A DNA stretch of 64,000 nt from Amoebophrya sp. A120 (lineage: Eukaryota; Sar; Dinophyceae; Syndiniales; Amoebophryaceae). The notes under the pieces were generated by a model. That model searched no databases. It was given only the letters and a program-made list of their open reading frames with translations, and was not told where the DNA came from. The stretch lies in contig CAJINV010000014.1 in assembly GCA_905178155.1 (NCBI GenBank), positions 2,203,923 to 2,267,922 of the forward strand, written 5' to 3'. The position numbers were made by a program, and so were the translations under genes. This document shows, piece after piece, positions 9,792 to 20,068 of this stretch (its first letter is position 1; the number at the start of each line of letters is the position of its first letter).

Positions 9792-11879
9792 CTACCGTGT
9801 GTGTGTGTGTGTCAACCGGAGGAAAGGTGGTCCAAAAATGGACAAGGACAAGACCGACTGAACACAGAATGACCCAGCCAAGAAGAGCGTCCACTTGGCC
9901 GTCCATTTGTCCACCCGCCGCACCGAGCAGGTAGAAACAGGATATTCTTCAACTGATATTTTTTTGGGTACGATCGTACTAGAAGATGCATGATCTCTTT
10001 GCGTCACATTGCGAATCGCGCGTCTCTGTTCCAAATAGGTCATGTGTTTCAGCGCAGTAGCGTAGTCGTCTTCGTCAAAAGCAGCAAAATGGTTCCGACG
10101 GAAGCCATTCTTCTTTACTTTACTGCTCTGAGCGCCATTCTTATTGCCAGTTCCTGGAGCAGCATTTCTGCCAGATGCTGGAGCTGTTTTCACCACTTTC
10201 ATTTGTTCTCTACCAGCAACCCGATGTTGCTCCCGCTCCCGCTTTTTCGGCAATACATCATCATCACCAGCATAAAAATCGTCCTGCTTGTTTCCAATTG
10301 AGTTTGAAACAGCACGCTCCTTCCCCTCATCCCTTCGTTGGAACAAGGAGGCGTGATTCTCGTGGCCAAAGAACTTTGTCATCGTCATCTCATCATCCGC
10401 GTAATTATTTTGCAACTCTTGCCGAGCTCGAAGATCCGCAACCGCGCCAAGGCTCTGGCTTGCACTTGTCGAAGTCCTCTCGCGTCCCCCAAGTAAGACC
10501 ACACCGTCCGGATCTGTAGTTCGCGAAATTTGACGCTGCTGTGATGAAGGGAGCGAAGATGAGATTTTTCTTATCTTCCCAAATATGAGCTCGGAATCTG
10601 TAGCTCGTTCTGGCTGCGCTCTCTGCTCCTGCTCCAATTCTGCACGTTGTTCCTGTTCCTCATCCCGCATCTGGCTCCTCAGCAATTCCGCCATGGACAG
10701 TGGATCATTCCCGTTGTCAATGTCCCGAAGCAGAATGTCCTTCGACATTTGCTTCTTGTAACCCTTCCGCAGTGTCTGAATGTCCTGCGACGCATTCTCC
10801 AGCATGTCCAAGGCGGCGTAGAGTTGCGCGGAGGAAGGTTCGAGGTGCTTGTTCCCAGCGATGCCAATATCAAGAATCACATCCTGTTCGCGAAGAGCGT
10901 CGTCTTCTTCGGTGCCGTCCTCTACAGGATGAAAACCCTCCGCGTTGCTTTTCGCGTTCAAGTTCCTGTCGTCGTGGTCTCTCCGGCGCCTCGTGTCGCT
11001 CGCCCGTTTCAACAGCGCCCTTCTTTCCGTGGCGTGTTTCAAAGGTTGCGATTGGTGCGACGCCTGCAGCTCCTCGTTGATCTTCTGAACCAGTAACGCC
11101 TGCTGCTCCTTCGCGTACCTCTTCGCCAAGAGAGGTTTTTTCTTTTTCGGCTGCTTCAGGAGCTTTTTTTCGTGCTCTGCTTCAACGCGGGCCTGCAGAT
11201 TCGGGTCGAGGAGGTCGATGTAAGTGCTTGTTTTTATTTGTCGATCTGCACCGGTTGCAGCTGTTGCCGAAATTAATGTGTGCTCATCGCCTGCTGCAGC
11301 TGCTCCGGAATCCATTCCTACCACGTGTCCAACACCTGCATCAGTTGTGTCTTCACTTCGAGCAGATACGGAAACTACATCTTCAACCACACCGGTGGCC
11401 GTTCGAACGAGATCGGTTAGATGAAGCTTCTTTTGTTCCCGCGTGTTCCTGCTGCTCCTACTGCTGGCTGTTCGTGTCGACAACGAAGAGGATGCTTTTC
11501 TCGGAAGAGCAGCACCAGCCGGGCCTGTAACTTCTTCTGCATGATAATTTGGAGAACGTTTCCTGGCCCCGCCTACAGCTTCGTGACTTACCCCTATTGC
11601 GCTTTCTTTTGAAGCAGCCGAGGAACTGCCGGCCTGAATAGACTGCGTCGGCACAAGCTCCTTCCTCTCTCCCGACGCGAAGTAATCGGAGGAAAACAAG
11701 AACTGCTGCGAAGTCGGCGGCGGCACTCCCTTGGATGGTACGTTCCTCCGGAAGTAGATGCTGCCCACTGTGGAATTCGACGCTTGTCTCATCGAGGACA
11801 AAACCTCGTCTCGACCATCTGCCAGCTCTTTTCGCAGGTTCAGGAGATTCCTGGAGGTGGTTTGGTGGTGGAAGTTCAT
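9792..11879 (-). CDS. Large charged coiled-coil-like protein of unknown function
   Basis: Minus-strand frame of up to 695 residues from ATG at 11879. It is Glu/Lys/Arg/Ser-rich, with helical coiled-coil-like stretches (AKRYAKEQQALLVQKINEEL; LLRSQMRDEEQEQRAELEQE), a possible basic nuclear-type segment (KKPLLAKR) and a helical end (ALKHMTYLEQRRAIRN). After about residue 640 (KKISVEE) the sequence becomes hydrophobic and Cys/Trp-rich, ending in repeats of His-Thr from a TG microsatellite. That tail looks like read-through into an intron or 3' sequence, so the real C-terminus may differ. I do not recognise the family. A nuclear or nucleolar role is only a guess from composition. Confidence 0.55.
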   Translation of the reverse strand: MNFHHQTTSRNLLNLRKELADGRDEVLSSMRQASNSTVGSIYFRRNVPSKGVPPPTSQQFLFSSDYFASGERKELVPTQSIQAGSSSAASKESAIGVSHEAVGGARKRSPNYHAEEVTGPAGAALPRKASSSLSTRTASSRSSRNTREQKKLHLTDLVRTATGVVEDVVSVSARSEDTTDAGVGHVVGMDSGAAAAGDEHTLISATAATGADRQIKTSTYIDLLDPNLQARVEAEHEKKLLKQPKKKKPLLAKRYAKEQQALLVQKINEELQASHQSQPLKHATERRALLKRASDTRRRRDHDDRNLNAKSNAEGFHPVEDGTEEDDALREQDVILDIGIAGNKHLEPSSAQLYAALDMLENASQDIQTLRKGYKKQMSKDILLRDIDNGNDPLSMAELLRSQMRDEEQEQRAELEQEQRAQPERATDSELIFGKIRKISSSLPSSQQRQISRTTDPDGVVLLGGRERTSTSASQSLGAVADLRARQELQNNYADDEMTMTKFFGHENHASLFQRRDEGKERAVSNSIGNKQDDFYAGDDDVLPKKREREQHRVAGREQMKVVKTAPASGRNAAPGTGNKNGAQSSKVKKNGFRRNHFAAFDEDDYATALKHMTYLEQRRAIRNVTQRDHASSSTIVPKKISVEEYPVSTCSVRRVDKWTAKWTLFLAGSFCVQSVLSLSIFGPPFLRLTHTHTR

Positions 11880-12034
11880 GACGATTGTCTTGCGCCATCA
11901 CAGCACAGTGTTGTTGAGCAGCAACACAGAGTAACAGCGGTGCTGCAGCAGTTCCCGCCCTCATAGTTCCAGCTTCTAGACCTACCGACCTAGTAGACTA
12001 CGTGCATTTTGAAGGTGAAATCAGGCATGACAGG

Positions 12035-15000
12035 TCACATCAGCCAGCAAAATATGGGCGTAAGAAAAAAGAACCAAAAGTACCGTAATCGTTTCGCATG
12101 CCTTTCCACTTTTTTCTCCGCGTCCTCTTCGAGTCCCACCATCTCCGCGTGAAACACGCTGATTTCAGGCAACAACCCAAATCGCATCCCACTGCGCCAC
12201 TTCAGGACCGCTTTTTTCAGCATTCGCTTCGCCAACGGGACACGATTGTACGAAGAAGCCGGCCGATTGAAAAGCAGTTCTCCATGTAGTGCTTCCTGGT
12301 GGGGTCGTCCACTCCGCGTGTTCATCCGCGACCAGTTTTCTTGAAGGCTTTGCTTCTCCGAGCGACTGGGCCGCAGCAACGCGAGTTTTCCTGCTTCCGG
12401 AGGAGAGCTGCAGGCTAGCAACGGTGAGAACCCCCCTTCTGCGATCGAAGACGCAGCGGAGGAGGAGGAGGATAACATCAGCGGCGTCGAAACACCTCCC
12501 TGTTCGATGAACAGCATGTGCGCTAATTTCCAACTGAGGAATCCTTTTCTCAGCAAGACAAACAAACTCCGCATCCTCGCCACGTGGTTCAGCGTTTTCC
12601 ACCGGAGCAAGCTCGCAACCTTCTCCGTCCTCACCACCCACCGCCACGCGGACAGGGAAAGCGCCTCCACGCCGATGGTACCCCGCCTCCAGCGAAAGAA
12701 GGCCCTCCTTTGCTGGTCTTTGACGCGGTCGGTTTCGGTGAGGGGAGGGGACGACGGAAGGAAAGGGCGCGGGCCGAAAGTTTTGTTTCCTTTAGATGCT
12801 GGCTGTAGTTCATCTTCTTGCGAGGTGTTCTTACTTTTGGACGACTTCGACCTTCGACGCTGCTTTCGCTCGCCTGATGTTTTCCTTTTCTTCCTCCGTA
12901 TCTCGTCGATTTTCTTTTTCGCGGTTTTGGTGGTCTGAAAGGGATTGTACTGGGACAAGATGGTCTCTATTTTGACCGCATTGTCCTCACCGTCGTTGTA
13001 GTCTTGGGGATGAGCAGTGCCACTTTCGAGAAGACGCTCATCGGCTCGACCTGGCGCGGCGCTCGACTTACTCCCTGCTTCTTTGTGACCCACCAAGGGG
13101 GAGAACGCAAGGTCTTCATCAGACTCTGGTCCGCTGGGGATACAACTACTTGAGCCGTCCGAGTCGAATGAAGACGATGTCAATTGTGGGGACGAGGTGC
13201 GAGAGTTTTCGTCATTGTCGACTTCCGCTTTGGTAGTTTCGCCAATCTGGACAAGAACGACATTTCTTTCACTCGTGGTTTTTCTCCCCCTCCTCTCTAC
13301 AGCATTCTCCCTCAACCCCGTCACCGCCAACATTGCCAATTTCCGCACGCGGAACCCCCAGGCCAATTCCGTGTGCATCTTCTGCTTCAAAAGATTCAGC
13401 AGACAAGTCATCTTCTTCGCACTTTCCCGTTGCACCACTCTCCCCGATTTCCAGCTCTCCAAACCGTGTTTCCGGAAATGTCTGTTGACAAAACGGACGA
13501 CGGCAGTGCAAAAAGGTCGCCACTTCGCGCGATACTGCCTTCCGCTGGTTGCAATCGCGGCTTGTTCTTCGGCACGGTCGAGGTGGAGCAGCCAAGAACT
13601 GATTTTGGTCGAGGAGTCCAGCACCCCGAAAGCTGTTTGCAGTCCGAAAGCGGTGCTCGTCAAATCGTGGTCGCCGGCGGTCTTGAGCAGGGCGGTTTGC
13701 GCGTCTTCATGCTCGTAATGCGCCTCGTTTATCACTCTGTGGCTGTGCCGTTCGCTGGTGGCATCAAAAGGACGCAATGCGGTGCTTTCTGCAACATTTG
13801 TGTGTTCAAGATCGTCTACTTCGTTTTCATCCTCGCAGAGTTGCTCCTTTCGCGATACGTAAAACCGCCAGCGGTGGAGGATTCTCGGTGCGCGGTTCAA
13901 AAGGAAAAACCTGTTTGCAACTCGTGTGTACTTTCCAACCAAAGCACTGTCCTGCCACCAGTGGCTGTTGTTTTTCAGGTGTTCTTCAAATTTGGATGTA
14001 CGACGGTGGTCCGCTTTAGCGTTTTTCAGAATGTTGCTGCTCTTGGAAAGCCTATTCGCTACGCGTCCTGGAGGTGGGGGTGGTGTTGCGCTACAAGCGG
14101 TTCGGGTGAGAAAGTCCTCTCGATGATTTGGCATGCATTCGAACATGCTAGTACTCGCAGGCTCCGCGTAGAAGAGCTGCTGAGGCGGTTGGTGAACAAC
14201 CGGGTGTCGTGTTTCATCCGCACCTCCTTCTGCGGCGACGAAGTTCATCTGGGCGCGACCTCTTGTTGTATTTTTGCTCCTGAGAATGTCCGGTGTCGCA
14301 GACAAAGAGGAGGGGTTTGATGTCATGTTGCCGCTACTGATTCTGTCGCCAGCGTTCATCCTGCTGAATGGACCAACGTATGGAGAGTTATCATCTTGCT
14401 CCTGTCGTAGAAAGTGAAAATTCTCGTCGCCAGTTCTGTTCAAGAAATCGTTCACAACATCCAGGTCTTCCCTCTCCTTCGCCCGCAGCTGCAGCTTTGC
14501 CCGGGAAACTTGGAGGGAGGAAGTCCCGCCCACTGAAAAGGTAAGATTTCTCTCACTGGTAAGAGCTGAAGACGGTGTCATATTACTCGCTTCCGTTCTT
14601 TTACTCGGCGTCGATTCGACACTGGACAGCATTCCCTGCTTTGGCTGAGGACCGAGATAGAGTGGCTGCTGCTGTTCCTGTCGAGAGAATGTAGTTTGGC
14701 GTTGGTCTACTTGCTTGTTGTTTCGCGCATGTATTGCCAGCCTCTTCTGCCTGGTAACCGTCTGTCCATCTTTTGCGTAGAAGTTCCCCATCGAGCTACC
14801 TTCTGCAGGAGCTCCGGCAAAATTCATCCGTTCTGTACCTCCTTGCCGGTACTTGAGCAGTTCTTCCAGCACGGCAATAGCTTCAGGCTCAACATCTGTG
14901 ACAACGTCGTGATCAACAGCATCTTGTTTCGTAGTAGTTCCTTGATGATGGAGGTCATGCGGCAGGACCCGCTGATGATCTTCCTGGGTACGCTCATACG

Positions 15001-15691
15001 CGGTATACCCTCCACTTTTTGTAGGCTCCATGCGATAATGAAAACGTCGTCCAGCTGCAACATGTTGATGCCCAGCAAGCGCCAACTGTCCCTCGGTGCG
15101 CCGCGCGATCTTCCCCGCACTGCGCTTGGCGAAATACGCGGACTGTTGCGCAAGAGAGACATGCTGTTCGTGTGTTTGATCGACATCCTGATGATAATCC
15201 AGCTTGTTCCAGTCATGATCGTCCACCTCGTGATCCACTCGCTCTCCGTCCTCGTCACTGGCGTTGTCCGCGAGAAATTTCTGCAATTTGCTCGAAAAAT
15301 AACTGGTCCTGTATGCGCTCCTCGTGGGGTCGTTCAGCTCCCTCCGTTTCTGCAAGGAATGGTCGATGAGCAGGTCTTCTTCCCAGCACGTGGACAGCAG
15401 CTTGTCTCGGGAGTGCTTCAGCTGAAACGAAGGTCCGGCTCCTCTTGCTGCGAAAGTTGCACTAGATGGTGGAGTTGCGATTGCAGATAGCACAACCTGT
15501 TGCTGTTGGTCGTGATATTTTTCTCGCAAGAGGAGCGCCTCCTCGCGGGCGAATAGTTGACTATCAGTTCTTGCTTCACGACCTCCCCGACGCGGTTCTT
15601 GCGAGGTGGACGGAGCCAGACCATGCGCGATTTTTCCGGGTGGAAACTGCTCGGCCCCGGCTGCGGAGGAAGAGGAATAGGACGATCGCAT
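12035..15691 (-). CDS. 1,218-residue protein with Sfi1-like Trp/Arg repeats
   Basis: Long open frame from ATG at 15691. The N-terminal half is low-complexity (Ser/Gln/His/Arg). From about residue 580 it contains helices with a Trp-Arg or Trp-Lys core: APRILHRWRFYVSRK (about 590), GLESWKSGR (about 730), TELAWGFRVRK (about 760), then several between about 990 and 1060 (RRAFFRWRRG, LSAWRWVVR, LLRWKTLN, GFLSWKLAH) and KKAVLKWRSG near 1150. Spaced W-R helices of this kind are typical of Sfi1-type centrin-binding proteins at centrosomes or basal bodies. The similarity is by pattern only. An acidic/basic region with KKKIDEIRRKKRKT (about 915-930) sits between repeat groups. The last residues (FWFFFLTPIFCWLM) follow a possible GTACTT donor and may be intron read-through. 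Confidence 0.6.
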   Translation of the reverse strand: MRSSYSSSSAAGAEQFPPGKIAHGLAPSTSQEPRRGGREARTDSQLFAREEALLLREKYHDQQQQVVLSAIATPPSSATFAARGAGPSFQLKHSRDKLLSTCWEEDLLIDHSLQKRRELNDPTRSAYRTSYFSSKLQKFLADNASDEDGERVDHEVDDHDWNKLDYHQDVDQTHEQHVSLAQQSAYFAKRSAGKIARRTEGQLALAGHQHVAAGRRFHYRMEPTKSGGYTAYERTQEDHQRVLPHDLHHQGTTTKQDAVDHDVVTDVEPEAIAVLEELLKYRQGGTERMNFAGAPAEGSSMGNFYAKDGQTVTRQKRLAIHARNNKQVDQRQTTFSRQEQQQPLYLGPQPKQGMLSSVESTPSKRTEASNMTPSSALTSERNLTFSVGGTSSLQVSRAKLQLRAKEREDLDVVNDFLNRTGDENFHFLRQEQDDNSPYVGPFSRMNAGDRISSGNMTSNPSSLSATPDILRSKNTTRGRAQMNFVAAEGGADETRHPVVHQPPQQLFYAEPASTSMFECMPNHREDFLTRTACSATPPPPPGRVANRLSKSSNILKNAKADHRRTSKFEEHLKNNSHWWQDSALVGKYTRVANRFFLLNRAPRILHRWRFYVSRKEQLCEDENEVDDLEHTNVAESTALRPFDATSERHSHRVINEAHYEHEDAQTALLKTAGDHDLTSTAFGLQTAFGVLDSSTKISSWLLHLDRAEEQAAIATSGRQYRAKWRPFCTAVVRFVNRHFRKHGLESWKSGRVVQRESAKKMTCLLNLLKQKMHTELAWGFRVRKLAMLAVTGLRENAVERRGRKTTSERNVVLVQIGETTKAEVDNDENSRTSSPQLTSSSFDSDGSSSCIPSGPESDEDLAFSPLVGHKEAGSKSSAAPGRADERLLESGTAHPQDYNDGEDNAVKIETILSQYNPFQTTKTAKKKIDEIRRKKRKTSGERKQRRRSKSSKSKNTSQEDELQPASKGNKTFGPRPFLPSSPPLTETDRVKDQQRRAFFRWRRGTIGVEALSLSAWRWVVRTEKVASLLRWKTLNHVARMRSLFVLLRKGFLSWKLAHMLFIEQGGVSTPLMLSSSSSAASSIAEGGFSPLLACSSPPEAGKLALLRPSRSEKQSLQENWSRMNTRSGRPHQEALHGELLFNRPASSYNRVPLAKRMLKKAVLKWRSGMRFGLLPEISVFHAEMVGLEEDAEKKVERHAKRLRYFWFFFLTPIFCWLM

Positions 15692-16649
15692 GGTTGGTGA
15701 CAGAGGACTTTCAATGATATCGAAGGAAAAAACTGTTTCACTGTGGCGATACTAAAAAATCACTGATTTTTTTTTGGTGTGAACTTGCAGAATTTTTTTA
15801 AAGTGAGTTTGCATGTTGCTCGTGAAGTGTCTATGTCGAAACTACATATGACGACTCTAGCTATCGGTTGCTTCAGCTATAGGTTAGTTAATCTAGTTAG
15901 GAAGGCAGAACGTAAGCTAATTAAGTGCTATCCGGAGCGTCGGCTGAGGTAAGGGTGCTAGGCCGCATTCTGGCCCCACCTCACAACAAAAAAACTCAAA
16001 TTTTTGCTAAGTACCCCATCCAGGTTCGAAATACAAGGCTCATCCGGGAAGCTCTAGAAAATCTGGGTTGATCAGGCATGCCAGGGCCAAATCCAGCCTG
16101 CTGGGCGATCGGAGTGCTGTGATCGAGATCTGTCATGCAAATGGTGGCAATTGGCTCAGAATGTCCCGCTCATGTCAGTCAAAATATCGATCGAGAATGA
16201 AACAGGTCCAGACCGCGCATCACAAATCGCACCATCCCTCCGCATGATCGGAATCGTGATCCTCGAAGCTCCTGCGTGTGGATCATGTGCATCAGCAGCG
16301 CCGCAAAAATGAAAACAACAACAACTCCATCTTCATACGAGCCAGGGCTTCTATCATTTGCTTCGCGCAAGTGATCTCAACTACTTCTTCCGTGACCCCT
16401 GGACTCGGATACAACTACTTCTAGAACATCTTCTTCGCTAGACGCGCAGAAACCTCCTCCGTAGAGCCACTTGCTGCACCGACTTTCCGTCGGCAATCTT
16501 ATCCGAAAAACAACCACGCAGCCGAGGGATAATCGATAAGCGCATGAAAGTAGTGGTCTCGTTTGATTTGATATACGAGTATCCGGCGGCTGAGTGGTTG
16601 TTTTTCGCAAGGATATTTGCGTCTTCTGCTGGTCCCTCACTCAAGCAAG
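15692..16649. other. Divergent intergenic region between minus- and plus-strand genes
   Basis: This stretch separates the starts of the gene at 15691 (minus) and the gene at 16650 (plus), so it should hold both upstream regions. It contains one copy of a dispersed inverted repeat (15718-15990). No TATA-type signal is claimed and no other gene is recognised. Confidence 0.5.
15718..15990 (+). repeat. Dispersed block repeat, copy 1 (inverted relative to 28250-28512)
   Basis: Five blocks occur in the same order and similar spacing in the reverse complement of 28250-28512: TATCGAAGGAAAAAACTGTT, AAAATCACTGATTTTTTTTT, CTAGCTATCGGTTGCTTCAG, CTAGTTAGGAAGGCAGAACG and TTCTGGCCCCACCTC. Sequence between the blocks has diverged. 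This copy lies just upstream of the start of the 1,218-residue gene. Confidence 0.85.
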
Positions 16650-19079
16650 ATGTCGCGCGCCAACATCGTCCACAACGCCAAGATGACTGGAGATTATTCC
16701 AGTTTGAATGCCGGCGAGAAGCGGAAGGAGTCCTCGAGACTCTGGAAGGCAAAGAAGTCGCTGGGCCTGCAGTACGACACGCCGAAGGATCTCCGCGAGA
16801 TGATTGCCGACTGCCAGGAGGCGCTGGATGAGCTGGAAAAGCGGCCGGAGGAAAAATTGGGCGGGCAGATCTTCTCGGGCGAAAAATACAAGAAGTATAC
16901 TTATCTCCGTTGGTTTTTTTTAGTAACGTAGACCGTCGCTTCAGCATGACAAATTCGGTTTTTTTTGTTTTTCTTGATCTACTACATGATGCGAAGACGC
17001 ATGTTGGGGCGGTCGGTGCAGGTCATTTGTCTTTAGAAATAGCAACACAGACTCGCGTCGGTCCCTACTATCAGCGTTGCCGGCCCCCCTTACGAAATAG
17101 CATGAGAGATTTCGCAATCTTGTATCAGACAGCATCACAAATTTCCATTGTCCAACCCAAAATCCCTCAGTGGCTGGGATGACATCGAGCTGAACTTTCA
17201 CACGAAATGGGTGGCGCTTTTGTTTGGTGAAGACCAACAGAACGTCCAACGGGCCATCCGCCACCCGTCGCAGGCGGTGGGCTTGTACAGAACCATGGGA
17301 ATTACCGATACGCACGCATAAGCATCTATACCCGTCTTCATATTTGTGAGTTTGTCATGCACGAGAGTGGTTGAAGTTTCGGCTTTTTAGAATGCGCGAT
17401 GTGCTTTTGTTCAAATCTCCATGTTCCTGAGAGTTTAAATTTTCCCCGCAACAACTAAAACAGCCCCCCAAGGGGAACGAAAAGGCGCCGAATGAACGCA
17501 CGGCGGTGGCCGAATTGATGTGGTGGCGGGCGAATGCGAAGCGGAAGTTCAAAAAGGCGGTGGCCGAATTCAAGAAGATGATGAAGAACACGGGCAAAAC
17601 GTTGGACACTTCCACGTCCGAAGCCGACGACTCCGACAAGACCAACGACCAGACCACGGACGACGAGGAGGAGCGCACCTACAAGCGTGGTCGCGAGACA
17701 AAGCGCTCTCTGCCGATCAAGGACACCAAGCGGAGCAAGCGTTCGGTATAAATAAATCTGTTATGCGTATTTCTTCCCGGTGTTAGCACATAGATCGAAT
17801 CTGTCATGTGTATCGCGAATCGAATGACTCACAAGAGCCAATCTTTCCCCAGCCCGCATGAGAAGCTTCTCAATTTTCCAAATCGCACACACAGGTGTTG
17901 GCCATCAAGGACCGTGCCCGCCGCTCCCGCGCCGAGTCGAGCTCCGAGGACAAGAAGCGCCGCGCCCGTGGCAGCCGCCGTGACACCAAGCGCCAGAAGA
18001 AGACGGGCGTTCTCTCGGAGTCCGATTCTCCGCCCCCCCGCAAAAAGCGCTCCCACAGCAACCACCGCGTGCAGAAATCCACTTCCTCGGCTGCCCGTGC
18101 GGCGAAGCAGATCCTCGCGTTGCCGGACAAACGTCGCGATTCCAAGGAAGAGAAGCTGAACAAGGAGAAGTCCCGCGCTGCCAAGCAGCCGCTGGGCAAG
18201 GGGAAGGAGAAAAAGTCTTCGGATCTGCGCCTGGAAGCGTCCTCGGACTTCGAGGAGCAGGATGCGGACTCCTTGGACGCTTTCTTTCGTAGCGACGAGG
18301 AGGAGGAAAACGACTCCGATGAGAAGCCGTCGAAATCCGACGAGGAGTTTGTGGATGATGAAGAGGCTTATGGAAATGATGAGCAGTCCTCCAACATGCC
18401 CTTTTCGGCGTTGCACCGTCAGAACATGCGGAAGCTGGGCAACAAGACCACGGTGGCTGCGGGGAAAAAGGCGGGAAAGGGAAATGTTGGCGGCGGCAAG
18501 AAGGAAAAATTGTTGCCCTCGGATTCCGAAGACAAGCTGGTGCCGCCGCGCCTGCGGAACGTCGAGGCCCCGGGCACGGGTGATCGTCCGATGAAGGCGT
18601 CGCGCCTCCCGCACCGGAACGCTCTGGAATGTTTGAACTTTTTGGAAAACCGTCAGAAGATGTCCTCCCCGGGTGAGACGCAGAAGTCAACCGACTTCGA
18701 ATCTCAGCAGACGTCTTCTGGTGGCACCCCGCAGCGCGCGTCGAAAAAGGGCATCAGCTCTGCCGAGAAGAGCTACTCTACGCCCGAATCGATGAAAAAG
18801 AAACGGAAGTCCGCTGCTGCGGGCGCGGGCAGCGTCATGAAGAAGTTAAAAGCCACCCCGTCCCAGAAATCCCCCGCTGCGTCGCAGAAGGAGGAGGTGA
18901 AGAAGCCGGCTGGTACTCCGGGTGGTGGGTCGAAGAGTGGAAAGTCGAAATCCACTCCGAACTCCGACAAAAAAACCCCGACCACCCCGCAGTCGGCGAA
19001 GAAGGAAGCTGCGAAAGCGAAGACGCCGGGCCAGGAACCGAAATCCGCGATGAAGTCGGATGCCGGGTCGAAGAAGTAG
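16650..19079 (+). CDS. Four-exon Lys/Ser/Glu-rich, probably nuclear protein (618 residues)
   Basis: Exons: 16650-16894, 17171-17315, 17464-17745, 17895-19079. The introns are 276 nt (GT-AG), 148 nt (GC-AG) and 149 nt (GT-AG). All junctions keep phase and avoid in-frame stops present in the introns. The N-terminal part (MSRANIVHNAKMTG..., about residues 1-150) is globular-looking and Trp-containing, with DLREMIADCQEALDELEKRP and the joined WDDIELNFHTKWVALLFGED. The rest is disordered: acidic blocks (DEEEENDSDEKPSKSDEE), basic runs (KKRRARGSRRDTKRQKK) and Ser/Pro/Lys repeats at the C-terminus (TPKSAKKE-type). That composition suits a chromatin-associated or nuclear factor. I recognise no catalytic domain. 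Two of the three introns contain the GCATGACAAA/TTTGTCATGC motif, and the third has a variant of it. The first also has GCATGTTGGGGCGGTCGGTG. Confidence 0.75.
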
Positions 19080-20068
19080 TTGAAATTTTTGAGGAGTTGC
19101 TGCTGATCTCGAGCACTTCGAGACCAGCCCTCTGGCAATACAAATGACAACTTAGATAGAAAATCGAAACTGATGTTTTTTTTCTAGGTAGTCGCCTAGC
19201 AAGAAGCGTTGACTGATACATCCAAAAGCGAATGCGTCAACTTTTAGACTCCTAGAAGCCGAATACCCCTGCAGCCACGGTTTTTCGCTCGCTGTTTTTT
19301 AAAACGACCGATCTCAACGCCGTATCTGCAGCATGGGCTGGCCACCTATTGCTGTAGACACGACGCGGAGTAGGTTTCATGCGAGCTTTTTATAAATATA
19401 CAGCACGCGATAGTACTACAAATATATTTCTACCTCGATATAGATGCTTTTCCTCTGCTGACGAGCAGAGTGTTTTATCCTCCTACTGCGCGCCACAGAC
19501 CACGATGATTGATTTTTTTTGTGTCTCGACACCAACATGAACCCCGCTTGAAATAACGAACCTGTGCGGCAGCTGCTCGAAGCCTAGTAATTGGGCAGAC
19601 TTGGCGCGGTTGCTCTTACTTGTCCCCTTTTCTTCCAGATAAACCGTTCCGCGATGTCTGCAGCAGATAAATCGAAATCCCGGGTCTAAATAAGTAGTTC
19701 CTCTAGCTCTTGGCTCGAAGTAGTTCCGCACTGCAGTCGAAGTCTTACAATGGAAATCTTGGCCCGAATTAGATCCGCACTACAAATGACGAAACTTCAT
19801 AGAATCCGCATTACAGATTACAAGTGGTCCTCTGGTTCTCATGGTTCGAAAACCTTCGGCAAAATCCAAAAAGCACAACCATTGAGATGCATATCGCTAA
19901 GCCATGACATTTCCAGCGGATTAGAAATTGCGGACTATCTTAAGTCTTATCGCATTTTACAACTTTACTCACTTCTTCATCTTTCTGTTCTGTGGTAGAC
20001 CACTACTCAAATCATTTTTGCCGTCGCGTTCTACTTCTTGACCTCGCGCACGCCACTACGAAATCGAG
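19080..20068. other. Intergenic between two plus-strand genes
   Basis: AT-rich at 19380-19450, otherwise unremarkable. No frame has protein-like composition. It should contain the 3' end of the upstream gene and the promoter of the gene starting at 20069. Confidence 0.4.

Noticed and set aside
9930-9960. TATCCTGTTTC resembling a family A introner end at the tail of the 9.8-11.9 kb gene
   Set aside because: Only about eight bases match and no partner inverted end or 5-bp duplication was found.
13184-14320. 378-codon plus-strand frame opposite the Trp-repeat gene
   Set aside because: It is antisense to a 1,218-codon frame with better composition; Cys/Val/Phe-rich shadow composition.
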